Positions 24,808-33,530 of a stretch of 64,000 nt of DNA are shown piece after piece; position 1 is the stretch's first letter; the number at the start of each line of letters is the position of its first letter. Origin of the DNA: G965213525 sp965213525. Its GTDB lineage: Bacteria; Actinomycetota; Acidimicrobiia; Acidimicrobiales; Poriferisodalaceae. Under the pieces are notes generated by a model. The model did not search any database. It was given only the letters and a program-made list of their open reading frames with translations, and had not been told where the DNA came from. The DNA lies in NCBI GenBank assembly GCA_965213525.1, contig OZ243889.1:372001-436000 (forward strand), in the 5' to 3' direction. The position numbers and the translations under genes were made by a program.

Positions 24808-25770
24808 ATGAGCGCTGCGCCCAGGATCGCCGTGGTGGGCAGCTGCAACGTCGACGTCGTCGTCGAGGTGCCCCACCTGCCCGCCCCCGGTGAGACCGTC
24901 CTCGGCGGCGATCGTCGCGACGTGCCCGGCGGGAAGGGTGCCAACCAGGCGGTCGCGGCCGGCCGGCTCGGCACCCGGGTGCACCTCGTTGGTGCCGTCG
25001 GTGATGATCCGGCCGGTCAGCTGCTGCTCGACGCCCTGGCGGCCGGCCGGGTCGACACCTCCGAGGTGAGCGTCCTGGCCGACGTCGCCTCCGGCACCGC
25101 CCTCATCGCGGTCGACGGCGCCGGGGAGAACACGATCGTCGTCGCACCGGGGGCCAACGCCCGCATCGCACCGGCCGATGTGGCCGCGTCGCCGGCGGTG
25201 CGCTCGGCGCAGGTCGTGGCGGTGCAGCTCGAGGTGAGCGACGGGGTGGTCGCCGCTGCGGTCGGCGCGGCCACCGGTGCCGTCGTGCTCACCCCCGCCC
25301 CGGCGCGCGCGCTTGCGGCCGGTGTGCTCGCCGAGGTCGACGTCATCGTCCCCAACCGGGTCGAGCTCGGCCAGTTGCTCGGGGTCGCCCCCCCGGCGAC
25401 GGTCGACGACGCTGCCCGAGCCGCCGGCCGCCTGCGCGCCGGCGGCCGCTTCGGCGCCGACGGCCAGCGGATCGACGGGTCCCGGGAGGCCTCCGGTCCC
25501 CGGGCCGTGGTCGTCACGTTGGGCGACGACGGGGTGGTGGTCGTCGACGGCGAGGCCGCGACCCCCGTGCACCTGAGGGCCCCCGACGTCGTGGCGATCG
25601 ATACGACCGGCGCCGGAGATGCGTTCTGTGGGGCCCTGTGCGACGGCTTGGCCGACGGGCGGTCGTTGCGCGCGTCGGCCGAGCGAGCGGTGCGCGCCGC
25701 TGCCATCTCGGTGACCCGGGCCGGCGCCCAGACCTCACCGAGCGCCGCCGAGCTCGACGACGCCTCCTGA
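24808..25770 (+). CDS. Ribokinase-like PfkB-family sugar kinase
   Basis: 320 residues. Substrate-binding opening VVGSCNVDVVVEVPHLPAPG, glycine-rich DVPGGKGANQAVAAGRLG and the catalytic DTTGAGDAFCGALCDGLA signature with the base Asp are all present. The pattern fits ribokinase (ATP + D-ribose to ribose 5-phosphate) better than fructokinase or adenosine kinase. A 25-residue Gly/Arg-rich insertion near 210-230 is unusual. No sugar transporter is adjacent. The ATG follows TACGGT by 9 bases, a leaderless-type arrangement. Confidence 0.85.
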   Translation: MSAAPRIAVVGSCNVDVVVEVPHLPAPGETVLGGDRRDVPGGKGANQAVAAGRLGTRVHLVGAVGDDPAGQLLLDALAAGRVDTSEVSVLADVASGTALIAVDGAGENTIVVAPGANARIAPADVAASPAVRSAQVVAVQLEVSDGVVAAAVGAATGAVVLTPAPARALAAGVLAEVDVIVPNRVELGQLLGVAPPATVDDAARAAGRLRAGGRFGADGQRIDGSREASGPRAVVVTLGDDGVVVVDGEAATPVHLRAPDVVAIDTTGAGDAFCGALCDGLADGRSLRASAERAVRAAAISVTRAGAQTSPSAAELDDAS

Positions 25771-25775
25771 GGAGG

Positions 25776-27068
25776 TCAGGGCCCGTCGTCGGACGGGTCA
25801 TCGAGACGTTCGAGCAGCCCGGGACGTGTTGCCAGCACCAGCCCGGCGGCGGTCAGCAACAGCCCAGCCGTCGTGACCACGGGGCGGGGCGACAGGGCGT
25901 CGGCCGCGACGCCCTGGATCAACCCCCCGATCGGGTAGGCAGCGGTGAAGGACATGATGCGCACGGCCATGACCCGACCTCGCAACCGGTCGGTCACGAT
26001 GGCCTGCACCGCGGTGTTGGTCACCGATATGACCGCCAGGAACCCTGCGCCGGCGGCCATCAGCGTGGCGACGCCCATCGCCAGGGTCGTCGACGCCCCG
26101 AAGGCGGCCACCGCCAACCCGTACAGCGGCAGCGCCACCCTGACCACCGACCCCCGGGGGATGTCGCCGAGCATGCCGCTCACCAGCGGTGTCGCCAGGA
26201 TGGCGCCGACACCGAGTGACGCGCTCAGCACCCCGAAGGCCACCGGGCCGACGTCATAGACGTCCTCGGCGTAGACGACGGTGAACTGCAGGACCGGGTT
26301 GCCGAGCGCCCCGACGAGCACGGCGACGACGATGCCGACCACGATGCCCGGACGGGCGGCCACGTAGGCCAGCGCCTCCCCGAAGCCCTGGCGCACCGAA
26401 GCCGTCGAACGGGCGAGAGCCGCCGTCGCTGGTCCCGCTCGCCCGATGGCCACGAGCGCGGCGATGACCACGATGAACGACACGGCGTTCAACAAGAACG
26501 CCCACCCGGCCCCGAGGGTGGCGAGCAGCACCCCACCCACGGTCGGTCCGAGGGCCCGCGCGGCGTTGAACTGCGTCGAGTTCAACGTGATGGCCGACGC
26601 CAGGTCCTCCCGGGGCACCAACGACGGGACGAAGGCCTGCCACGACGGGATCATCAGCCCCGACGCCACACCCCCGGCTGCGGTGAGGGTGAGGATCCAC
26701 GCCGGTGACCGCAGGTCGGCGGTCCAGCTGGCCCACAGGGCCAGGGCGCACAGGGCCAACGCCACCTGGGTGACCAGCAGCACCCGCCGACGATCGTGGC
26801 GGTCAGCGAGCGCCCCGCCCAGCGGGCCGAGCGCCATCACCGGCAGGAACTGACAGAACGTGGCGAGCCCGACCCACAGCTCGCGACCCGTCAGCTCGAA
26901 GAGCACGTAGGGGATGGTGAGGTTCTGCAGCCACTGGCCGGCGTTGGAGATGAGCGCTGCGGACCAGAAGATCCCGAAGCGGCGGTGCCGGAACGCACGG
27001 AGGGCGTGGCGCACCCCGCTCGGTGCGTCGGGATCGCTCGGCGGGTCGTCGCGCCGGCGTGGTCTCAC
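25776..27068 (-). CDS. MFS transporter, EntS-like (MFS_3) exporter
   Basis: 430 residues with about 12 membrane helices. FRHRRFGIFWSAALISNAGQ at the start, the loop LGGALADRHDRRRVLL between helices 2 and 3 (MFS motif A) and FNAARALGPTVGGVLLA in helix 5 are typical of the EntS/enterobactin-exporter-like family, which also includes macrolide and multidrug pumps. The substrate is unknown and no siderophore genes are in the window. It converges on the sugar kinase gene with a 5-base gap. The GTG start lies 6 bases after a TAGCCT hexamer (27080-27075). Confidence 0.85.
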   Translation of the reverse strand: MRPRRRDDPPSDPDAPSGVRHALRAFRHRRFGIFWSAALISNAGQWLQNLTIPYVLFELTGRELWVGLATFCQFLPVMALGPLGGALADRHDRRRVLLVTQVALALCALALWASWTADLRSPAWILTLTAAGGVASGLMIPSWQAFVPSLVPREDLASAITLNSTQFNAARALGPTVGGVLLATLGAGWAFLLNAVSFIVVIAALVAIGRAGPATAALARSTASVRQGFGEALAYVAARPGIVVGIVVAVLVGALGNPVLQFTVVYAEDVYDVGPVAFGVLSASLGVGAILATPLVSGMLGDIPRGSVVRVALPLYGLAVAAFGASTTLAMGVATLMAAGAGFLAVISVTNTAVQAIVTDRLRGRVMAVRIMSFTAAYPIGGLIQGVAADALSPRPVVTTAGLLLTAAGLVLATRPGLLERLDDPSDDGP

Positions 27069-27080
27069 CGGTTCAGGCTA
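27069..27080 (-). promoter_or_regulatory. Leaderless-type -10 element of the MFS gene
   Basis: TAGCCT (27080 down to 27075), six bases, then GTG at 27068. It lies in the 4-base gap and the end of the HAD gene, so the MFS gene may have its own promoter within the upstream gene. Confidence 0.4.
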
Positions 27081-27978
27081 CGGGGGCGTGGTCGGGCCGG
27101 GCGGGGGGCGCGCCGACGGACCCGCCGGCGAGGAGGCGCCGCAGCGCTCGGGCGACGCCGTCGTCGTCGTGGGCCTCGCACACCACGTCGGCCGCCGCTC
27201 GGGTCACCGCCCTGGCGTTGCCCATCGCCACCCCGGTGCCGGCCCAGGCGAGCAGCTCGTGGTCGTTCACGTTGTCGCCGAAGGCGACCGTGAGCCGGGC
27301 GTCGAGACCGAGTCGGTCGACCAGCCAGGCCGCAGAGGTCGCCTTGGACACACCAGCCAGCCCGATCTCGGCGAACGGGAGACCGGCGTGGTTGACGCCG
27401 AGGCCTTCGGGCAGCGCAGCGGCCAGCTCGGCCAGCAGCAGATCCATGTCGACCTCGCCGGCGGGCACGACCGAGACCTTGCGCACCCCGCCGTCCAGGT
27501 GGGCGAGCGCATCGACCACCGGTGTGCCCCCGTCGGGCATCGGTAGGGGGATGGCCTCGGCGAAGCGAGGCTCGTAGAAGAAGCGTTCGTCGCCGAGCTC
27601 GACGGCCAGGTGGGCGTCGTCGACCCGGGCGCGGGCCACCTCACCGGCAAGGCGGGCCCGTCCTGGGGCGATGAGCCACTGATCGATGACGACGTCGTCG
27701 GCGGCGTCGAGCACGACGGTGCCGTTGAGGCAGCTCACCCATCGCACGCCAGCCCGGCGGGCCACTTCGAGGGTCAGCGCCGGTGGTCGACCGGTGGCGA
27801 TCATCACCTCGATGCCCGCTCTGCGCACCTCGGCCAGCGCCTCCCGGGTGACCGCCGACACCGCACCGTCGGGACCCAGCAGCGTGCCGTCGAGGTCGAC
27901 CACGACCAGCGCCGGCCGGCCCTGATCTGGTGCGACCTCGTCGCCGCCCGGTGCTGTCGCCGGTGGTGAGCCCGTCAC
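27073..27978 (-). CDS. HAD-superfamily Cof-type phosphatase
   Basis: 301 residues. Nucleophile and acid Asp in VVVDLDGTLLGPDG, Thr in VMIATGRPPALT, Lys in GVSKATSAAWLV and the metal-binding AFGDNVNDHELLAWAG define a type IIB (Cof) HAD hydrolase, usually acting on sugar phosphates or phosphorylated cofactors. The open frame extends further upstream to 28269 but would overlap the desaturase gene; GTG 27978 is chosen as the start after that gene's stop, leaving a 30-residue Ala/Pro/Gly-rich leader. No strong ribosome-binding site is seen, so the start is approximate. Followed by the MFS gene 4 bases on. Confidence 0.82.
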   Translation of the reverse strand: MTGSPPATAPGGDEVAPDQGRPALVVVDLDGTLLGPDGAVSAVTREALAEVRRAGIEVMIATGRPPALTLEVARRAGVRWVSCLNGTVVLDAADDVVIDQWLIAPGRARLAGEVARARVDDAHLAVELGDERFFYEPRFAEAIPLPMPDGGTPVVDALAHLDGGVRKVSVVPAGEVDMDLLLAELAAALPEGLGVNHAGLPFAEIGLAGVSKATSAAWLVDRLGLDARLTVAFGDNVNDHELLAWAGTGVAMGNARAVTRAAADVVCEAHDDDGVARALRRLLAGGSVGAPPARPDHAPVA

Positions 27979-28018
27979 GCTGGCCACGCCAGCGACGGGG
28001 GCGCCGGAGGCGCCGGGA

Positions 28019-28951
28019 TCAGCCGACAGGGGTGGGCTGGCGTTCGTCGCGCTCGGCGCGACGTTCACGACGGCGCCGGGTGGCCGACGCCGCCCGCGAC
28101 AGCCGCTCCATGTGGGCGGCGATGTCGTCGCGGGCGACCTTGGCGTCATCGTCGAGGCGGCCGTCCTCGACGTCCAGGATCCGCCATGCCCGGTTGACCA
28201 CCGGTTCGAGGACCCGGTCGTGGTGCTGCTCGAAGTCGTAGATGCCGACCGAGGCGATCCGACGGGCATGTTCGTCGAAGCCGACGATGCCGGTGCCGGG
28301 CATGGCGAACTCGACCACCTGGGCCCGCAGGGCGACCATGAACGCCGAGGGGTCGAGCTCGAGGGCGGCCGAGCAGGCGTCGCGGTAGAACAGGTGGTGG
28401 AAGTTCTCGTCGGTGCCGATCCGCTTCATGATCTCCTGGCCCCACGGGTCATCGATCAACCGACCGGTGTTGCGGTGCGACAGGCGGGTCGCCAACTCCT
28501 GGAGGGCCACGTAGATCAGGCCCTGCAGGGCGTTGGGCGGGTCGGGCACCTCGCCCGAGGACATCTGGGCCATGCGGGCCCGTTCGAGCACGACGGGGTC
28601 GATGGCCCGGCTGACGAGCAGCCAGTCACGGATCGCCTGGGCGTGGCGGTCCTCCTCGGCCACCCAGCGCCTGGCCCACACGTTCCAAGACTCCCCACCG
28701 AACAGGGTGCTGATCGAGTGGAAGTAGTACGGCAGGTTGTCCTCGGTCAACAGGTTGACGAACAGCGCGCTGCGCACCTCGTCAGCGACGGGGAACTCGT
28801 CGGGATCCCACTGCTCGCCGGGTTCGTAGTCCCGACCACGGCTCCAAGGCACCATCTCGTGGGGGAACCACTCCTTGGTGGCCTTCAGGTGCCGGTCGAC
28901 GAGCTCGTCGACCGTCGGCTCGAGCGCCTCGAGCAGCGTTGCTTCATCCAT
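28019..28951 (-). CDS. Acyl-ACP desaturase (ferritin-like, DesA family)
   Basis: 310 residues. Soluble diiron desaturase that introduces a double bond into an acyl chain bound to ACP. Diiron ligands are visible as Glu in LLTEDNLPYYFHS, the ExxH of WVAEEDRHAQAIRDWL, and the second-half Glu and ExxH in LQELATRLSHRNTG and IGTDENFHHLFYRD. The length and pattern match the mycobacterial DesA1/DesA2 group. The C-terminus is a basic Arg-rich tail. It may supply unsaturated chains for membrane lipids; the acyl-ACP chemistry is compatible with the fused ACP protein at 34-37.6 kb, though no direct link is visible. Confidence 0.88.
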   Translation of the reverse strand: MDEATLLEALEPTVDELVDRHLKATKEWFPHEMVPWSRGRDYEPGEQWDPDEFPVADEVRSALFVNLLTEDNLPYYFHSISTLFGGESWNVWARRWVAEEDRHAQAIRDWLLVSRAIDPVVLERARMAQMSSGEVPDPPNALQGLIYVALQELATRLSHRNTGRLIDDPWGQEIMKRIGTDENFHHLFYRDACSAALELDPSAFMVALRAQVVEFAMPGTGIVGFDEHARRIASVGIYDFEQHHDRVLEPVVNRAWRILDVEDGRLDDDAKVARDDIAAHMERLSRAASATRRRRERRAERDERQPTPVG

Positions 28952-29067
28952 CCCCGTGATTGAACCACCTCGGCCGCACCTCGCCGCACCGGGCGGCGGT
29001 CAGCACCAGGCGGGTCAGGGGTCGCACCCGGCGGTCAGAGCTCGACGCCAGCGGGCCACAGCGGACG

Positions 29068-31899
29068 TCACGTGCCGTCGAGCTCGACGACGGCGAGGAT
29101 GTCGTCGCCGTAGCGCTCGAGCCGGGCGGGTCCGATGCCCTTGCACGCCAGCAGCTGCTCGGGCGTGCTCGGTCGACGCCGGGCGACATCGGCGAGGTGC
29201 TCATCGGACAGCACCACGTAGGCCGGCACACCGTCGGCTCGGCACCGTTCGAGCCGCCAGGCCCGCAGCGCCTCGAACATGCCGGCGTCGGGCGCAGCGA
29301 TGACCAGGCGGGCGGTGCGGCCGTCGACGACCGCCTCGGTGCCGATGGCGATGCGCGTGCGGCCACCCCCGGCGAGGGCGACGACCAGATCGTCGCCGAC
29401 GATCTCGGTGATGGTCCCGCCGAAGCCGTCACCCAAGCCGATCTCGGTGCCGACCTCGACCACCACCTCCACGGCAGGTTCGCCACCCGCGTCGGGGTCG
29501 ACGGTGGTGCTCGACACCGCGGCGGCGGGCAGTCGGGTCTCGATGGGGGCGGTGGCGGGGGCCGGCGGGACGCCGGCCTCGCGCAGCTCGTCGAGGAAGG
29601 GCGACGGCGCCTCGGTGTCGGCCAGCACGAGCAGCTGACGTCGGGCCCGGGTGATCGCCACGTGCAGCACGCGCCGCTCCTCCTCGACGTCGGTGGCGAG
29701 GCGGTGGGGGATCAGTCCGGCGTCGACGCCGACCACGGCGACGGCGTCCCACTCGAGGCCCTTGACGCGGTGGACTGACGACAGGTGCACACCCCCCGGG
29801 TCATCGGGTCGCTCGAGGGTCGCCCGCAGCCAGGCCTCGAAGCCCCGCACCTCGGGGTGCAGCGCCGCCACGGCCACCAGCGCCGCCAGGTCGTCGCCGT
29901 GGGCGGCGGCGTCGCCGCCCTTGGAACGGTCGAGGGTCTCGACGGCGCGCCCCAGGCCGATGACGCGCTGGATGAACCGCAACGAGGTGGCCGTGTCGGC
30001 TCCTGCGGCGCGCTCGCCGAGGGCGACGACGTCGTCGACGAGGCCGGCCAGGCGCTCGCCGCTGCGCCCGCCCATCCGCTCGGCCTCGACGCGCAGCTGC
30101 TCGACCCGCCAACGCCCACGCCGCCGCAGACCGTCGGTGACCTGGCGGTTGAGCTTGCGGGACGGTCGGTTGGCGACCTCTGCCAGGTCGACACCGGCCA
30201 GCTCGTCGCCCGCGACGGCCAGGCGCAGGTACGCCATCGCGGCGCGGACCCCGGTGCGGCGCAGGATGCGGGCGTCGACAGGACGGCGGCAGGGCACCCC
30301 GGCCTCGCCGAGCAGCACCTGGTAGGGCAACAGCGTGGCGTTCACCCGGGCGAGCACGGCGATGCGCCCGGGGTCGGTGCCGGCGTCGATCCAGGCCCGC
30401 ACCTGGGAGGTGGCCGTGCCGGCCGCCTCGCTGGCCGGGCAGCGGCTGATCTGCATGCCGTGGCGGTCGTCGACGGCCCGCAGCGACTTGTCGACCCGCC
30501 GGCGGTTGCGGCTCAACAGGTTGCCTGCAGCTGCGACCACATCTGACGGGCACCGGTAGTTGACCTCCAGGGCGTACTCGGCGGCGCCGGGGAACCACCG
30601 GTCGAAGTGCACGAGGTGCTCGGGGGTGGCCCCGGCGTAGCCGTAGATGACCTGGTCGTCGTCGCCGACCCCGAGCACCTGGTCGGCCGGGGCGGCGAGC
30701 AGGCGTACCAGCAGCAAGTAGGCGGGGGTGAGGTCTTGGAACTCGTCGATCAACAGGTGGCGGCGGCGGGCTCGGCTGCGCTCGCGGGCCTCGGCGTCAC
30801 CCAGCAGCAGCGTCACCGCTCCGAAGATCATCTCGTCGAAGTCGACCGCGCCGTCACCGACGAGGGCCCGGTGGTAGCGCCGGTAGACCTCGGCGAAGCC
30901 GGGGGCGTCGTCACGGGTCGCCTCGACGCGCTCGGGCTCCTCGAAGGCCAGCCGCACGTCGGCCAGGCCCTCGAGGTAGGGGGCGGTCACGTCGGTGTTG
31001 GCTCGGGGGCGCACGGGGATGAGCGGCTCGAGGCGGCTGCGGACGTCGCGCTCGTCGAGCAGGACCGGGGGCCGTCGGCGGTGGTGGCGAGCAGCGTCGC
31101 GCAGCACCTCCAGGCCGAGGGAGTGCAGCGTGCGGATCTCGGGGCGCACGGCGTCGTGCAGGCGCTCGGCCAGCTCGGCTGCGGCCCTGGTGTTGTAGGC
31201 GACCGCAGTGACCAGGGAGTCCTCGACGCCTCGGTCGAGCACGAGGTGGTGCAAGCGTTCGACGAGCACCCGGGTCTTGCCCGACCCGGCCGGCGCCACC
31301 GCCCGGGCAGGGCCGCTGGGGTGGGTGACGACGGCCAGCTGGTCAGCGGCCAGCTCGCTGGCCGGCGCCGCACGGCGGGCGACCACGAGGTGGCCCCGCT
31401 CGACCGATTCGCGGTGCACGATCGCCTGATCCACCTCGACCGGGCCCCTCGGTCCGCCATCGACCCAGGCGTCACGGCCGTCGGGGAGCACGATGTCGGC
31501 CTTGGCGCCTGGCTGGGCCCCGAGGCGGGCCGCCTTGTGGCCCCACCACCACACCGGGGCGTCGCCCCGGGCGTCATAGGTGTTGGCCCACACCAAGAAG
31601 AAGAGCCGCTCGAGGCCGAAGGAGAAGGTGCGGGGCAGGCGCCACGGGTCGAGGTCGGTGGTCTCGGGCCGGCGGAGGGCGTCGTGGGGCACGCCGAGCT
31701 CGATCACGACCGGATGTCGGCACTGCCAGGCCTCGCGCAGGGCGTCGATCGCCGCAGTCGGTCGATCGAGGGCCGCGTGGTCGACGACGACCCGGGGCGC
31801 AGCCGCCCACGGGACAGGGACGACGCTGCCCGGGTTGATGACGACCCCACGGCCGAGCGCCGGTGGCCCGGGGTGGATCGAGCCGCTCACCGAACGCAT
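29068..31899 (-). CDS. UvrD/Rep-family superfamily 1 helicase with HRDC domain and extra N-terminal domain
   Basis: 943 residues. Residues about 1-190 form a domain I do not recognise (FGLERLFFLVWANTYDARGD; WWWGHKAARLGAQPGAKAD). The helicase follows: Walker A VAPAGSGKTRVLVER, motif Ia TAVAYNTRAAAELAERL, Walker B LLIDEFQDLTPAYL, motif III GVGDDDQVIYGYAGA, motif IV YALEVNYRCP, motif V LSSVHRVKGLEWDAV, motif VI RRVLHVAITRARRQLLVL. A C-terminal HRDC-like domain ends the protein (STPEQLLACKGIGPARLERY). This layout resembles mycobacterial UvrD2. It should unwind DNA 3' to 5' in repair. An SOS-like box overlaps the start codon, so it is probably LexA-controlled. Confidence 0.88.
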   Translation of the reverse strand: MRSVSGSIHPGPPALGRGVVINPGSVVPVPWAAAPRVVVDHAALDRPTAAIDALREAWQCRHPVVIELGVPHDALRRPETTDLDPWRLPRTFSFGLERLFFLVWANTYDARGDAPVWWWGHKAARLGAQPGAKADIVLPDGRDAWVDGGPRGPVEVDQAIVHRESVERGHLVVARRAAPASELAADQLAVVTHPSGPARAVAPAGSGKTRVLVERLHHLVLDRGVEDSLVTAVAYNTRAAAELAERLHDAVRPEIRTLHSLGLEVLRDAARHHRRRPPVLLDERDVRSRLEPLIPVRPRANTDVTAPYLEGLADVRLAFEEPERVEATRDDAPGFAEVYRRYHRALVGDGAVDFDEMIFGAVTLLLGDAEARERSRARRRHLLIDEFQDLTPAYLLLVRLLAAPADQVLGVGDDDQVIYGYAGATPEHLVHFDRWFPGAAEYALEVNYRCPSDVVAAAGNLLSRNRRRVDKSLRAVDDRHGMQISRCPASEAAGTATSQVRAWIDAGTDPGRIAVLARVNATLLPYQVLLGEAGVPCRRPVDARILRRTGVRAAMAYLRLAVAGDELAGVDLAEVANRPSRKLNRQVTDGLRRRGRWRVEQLRVEAERMGGRSGERLAGLVDDVVALGERAAGADTATSLRFIQRVIGLGRAVETLDRSKGGDAAAHGDDLAALVAVAALHPEVRGFEAWLRATLERPDDPGGVHLSSVHRVKGLEWDAVAVVGVDAGLIPHRLATDVEEERRVLHVAITRARRQLLVLADTEAPSPFLDELREAGVPPAPATAPIETRLPAAAVSSTTVDPDAGGEPAVEVVVEVGTEIGLGDGFGGTITEIVGDDLVVALAGGGRTRIAIGTEAVVDGRTARLVIAAPDAGMFEALRAWRLERCRADGVPAYVVLSDEHLADVARRRPSTPEQLLACKGIGPARLERYGDDILAVVELDGT

Positions 31900-31904
31900 G
31901 TTCC
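31891..31904 (-). promoter_or_regulatory. SOS-like LexA box overlapping the helicase start codon
   Basis: On the minus strand GGAACATGCGTTCG, one mismatch from CGAAC-N4-GTTCG; the ATG start lies inside the spacer. A GACTGT hexamer is 6 bases upstream of the ATG, so LexA bound here would cover the transcription start of a leaderless mRNA. Confidence 0.65.
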
Positions 31905-32020
31905 CACAGTCCCGTCGACGGGAACAGCTCGGTGCGTCCAGAGGTTGCCGACGGTGCACGGACGGGGCGCCCCGACGCCACGCAGCCCTGGATCGAACCC
32001 GATCTCGAACGGATGGGACC

Positions 32021-32380
32021 ATGACCGCACCAGCTCCTGACCCCGGCGGCCGAGCAGACGGATCGAGCGGGGCGCCCGGCCCCGGTGACGGTCCCGTCAC
32101 CGTCGATCTGTACTGGCGGCCGGGTTGCGGGTTCTGCGCCGCCCTCGAGCGGGGCCTGGCCGACCACCACCTGACGATCCGCCGGCACAACATCTGGGAC
32201 GAGCCCGGGGCGGCGGCAGTGGTGCGTAGCCACGCCGGGGGCAACGAGACCGTGCCCACCGTCGTCGTGGGCCCGACCGCCATGGTCAACCCTCGCCCCG
32301 GCGATGTGCTCGCCGCCGTGCAGGCCGAGGTCGCCCGGGTGAGCGGTGGTGGGTCCCGGTCCGAGCCGGCTGACAGCTGA
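32021..32380 (+). CDS. Glutaredoxin/mycoredoxin-like protein
   Basis: 119 residues. After a Gly/Pro-rich 25-residue leader comes a small thioredoxin-fold domain with redox motif RPGCGFC (CxxC), then LERGLADHHLTIRRHNIWDE, the cis-Pro loop NETVPTVVVG and a C-terminal helix. In mycothiol-using actinobacteria such proteins (Mrx1 type) reduce mixed disulfides. Divergent from the UvrD-like helicase (121-base gap). The ATG at 32021 is used because upstream codons in frame lie inside the divergent gene. Confidence 0.82.
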   Translation: MTAPAPDPGGRADGSSGAPGPGDGPVTVDLYWRPGCGFCAALERGLADHHLTIRRHNIWDEPGAAAVVRSHAGGNETVPTVVVGPTAMVNPRPGDVLAAVQAEVARVSGGGSRSEPADS

Positions 32381-32420
32381 GGGTGCAGACGCCGGATCGT
32401 GCGCGGCGAGGCAGGCGACG

Positions 32421-33530
32421 GTGATCGTCGGGGTGCCCGCTGAGGTCATCGACAGCGAGCACCGGGTCGGGTTGAGCCCGGGCAGCGTCGGCGAGCTCGT
32501 CGCCCACCACCACCGGGTGGTCGTCGAGACCGGGGCGGGGGCTGGTTCGGGGTTCGCCGACGCGGACTACGTGGCCGCCGGCGCCGAGCTGGTCGCCGAC
32601 GGCGCCGAGGTCTTCGACGCCGTCGAGCTGATCGTCAAGGTGAAGGAGCCCCAGCCGGTCGAGCGGGTTCGCCTGGGGCCTCACCATGTGCTGTTCACCT
32701 ACCTGCACCTGGCACCCGACCCGGTCCAGGCGCGCGACCTGATGGCGAGCGGGGCGACCTGCATCGCCTATGAGACCGTCACCGACGATCGGGGCGGGCT
32801 GCCGTTGCTCGCCCCGATGAGCCAGATCGCCGGCCGCCTGGCGATCCAGGCCGGGGCGCACTGCCTCGAACGTCCCCAGGGTGGGGCCGGCGTGCTGCTG
32901 GGCGGCGTGCCGGGGGTCGCCTCGGCGCGCGTCGTGGTGATCGGCGGTGGCAACGTGGGCGCCAACGCCATCGAGATGGCCATCGGCCTCAGCGCGGCCG
33001 TGACCGTGGTGGATCGAGACGTCGCGGTGCTCGGTCGTCTCGCCGATCGCTTCGGGGCGGCGCTGGAGACGGCGTACTCGACGCGCGCCGCCGTCGACGC
33101 CCTCGTCGTCGATGCCGATCTGGTGATCGGGGCGGTGCTGGTGCCGGGAGCGGCCGCCCCCCGAGTGGTCACCGCCGATCAGGTGGCGCGCATGCGTGCA
33201 GGCTCGGTGCTGGTCGACGTGGCCATCGACCAGGGCGGGTGCTTCGAGACGTCACGCCCGACGACGCACTCCGAACCGACCTTCGTCGTCGACGGCATCG
33301 TCCACCACTGCGTGACCAACATGCCTGGTTGCGTTCCCCGCACCTCGACCCTGGCGCTCAACAACGTCACGTTGCCCTTCGTGCTCGCCCTCGCTGACCA
33401 CGGCGCCACCGAGGCCATGCGGCGCGATCCCCACCTCGCCGCCGGGCTGAACGTCGCCGCCGGGGAGATCACCGAGCCCGCCGTCGCCGGCGCGCTCGGT
33501 GTCGTCGGCCGGTCAGCAGCGCGATGCTGA
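32421..33530 (+). CDS. ald: Alanine dehydrogenase
   Basis: 369 residues, close to the usual 371. Catalyses NAD-dependent oxidative deamination of L-alanine to pyruvate and ammonia (or the reverse). N-terminal substrate domain: VGVPAEVIDSEHRVGLSPG with the catalytic Arg, the Lys in VKVKEPQPVE and the catalytic His in LFTYLHLAPD. The NAD domain has VVVIGGGNVGANAIEMAIGL and the closing VDVAIDQGGCFETSRPTTH. GTG 32421 is chosen since it matches the family's first residues and follows GGCAGG; upstream in-frame codons lie in the glutaredoxin gene. Its last 62 bases overlap the converging SDR gene. Confidence 0.93.
   Translation: MIVGVPAEVIDSEHRVGLSPGSVGELVAHHHRVVVETGAGAGSGFADADYVAAGAELVADGAEVFDAVELIVKVKEPQPVERVRLGPHHVLFTYLHLAPDPVQARDLMASGATCIAYETVTDDRGGLPLLAPMSQIAGRLAIQAGAHCLERPQGGAGVLLGGVPGVASARVVVIGGGNVGANAIEMAIGLSAAVTVVDRDVAVLGRLADRFGAALETAYSTRAAVDALVVDADLVIGAVLVPGAAAPRVVTADQVARMRAGSVLVDVAIDQGGCFETSRPTTHSEPTFVVDGIVHHCVTNMPGCVPRTSTLALNNVTLPFVLALADHGATEAMRRDPHLAAGLNVAAGEITEPAVAGALGVVGRSAARC

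Noticed and set aside
27979..28269. Upstream extension of the HAD phosphatase
   Set aside because: It would overlap the acyl-ACP desaturase in the same strand and reads as low-complexity sequence.
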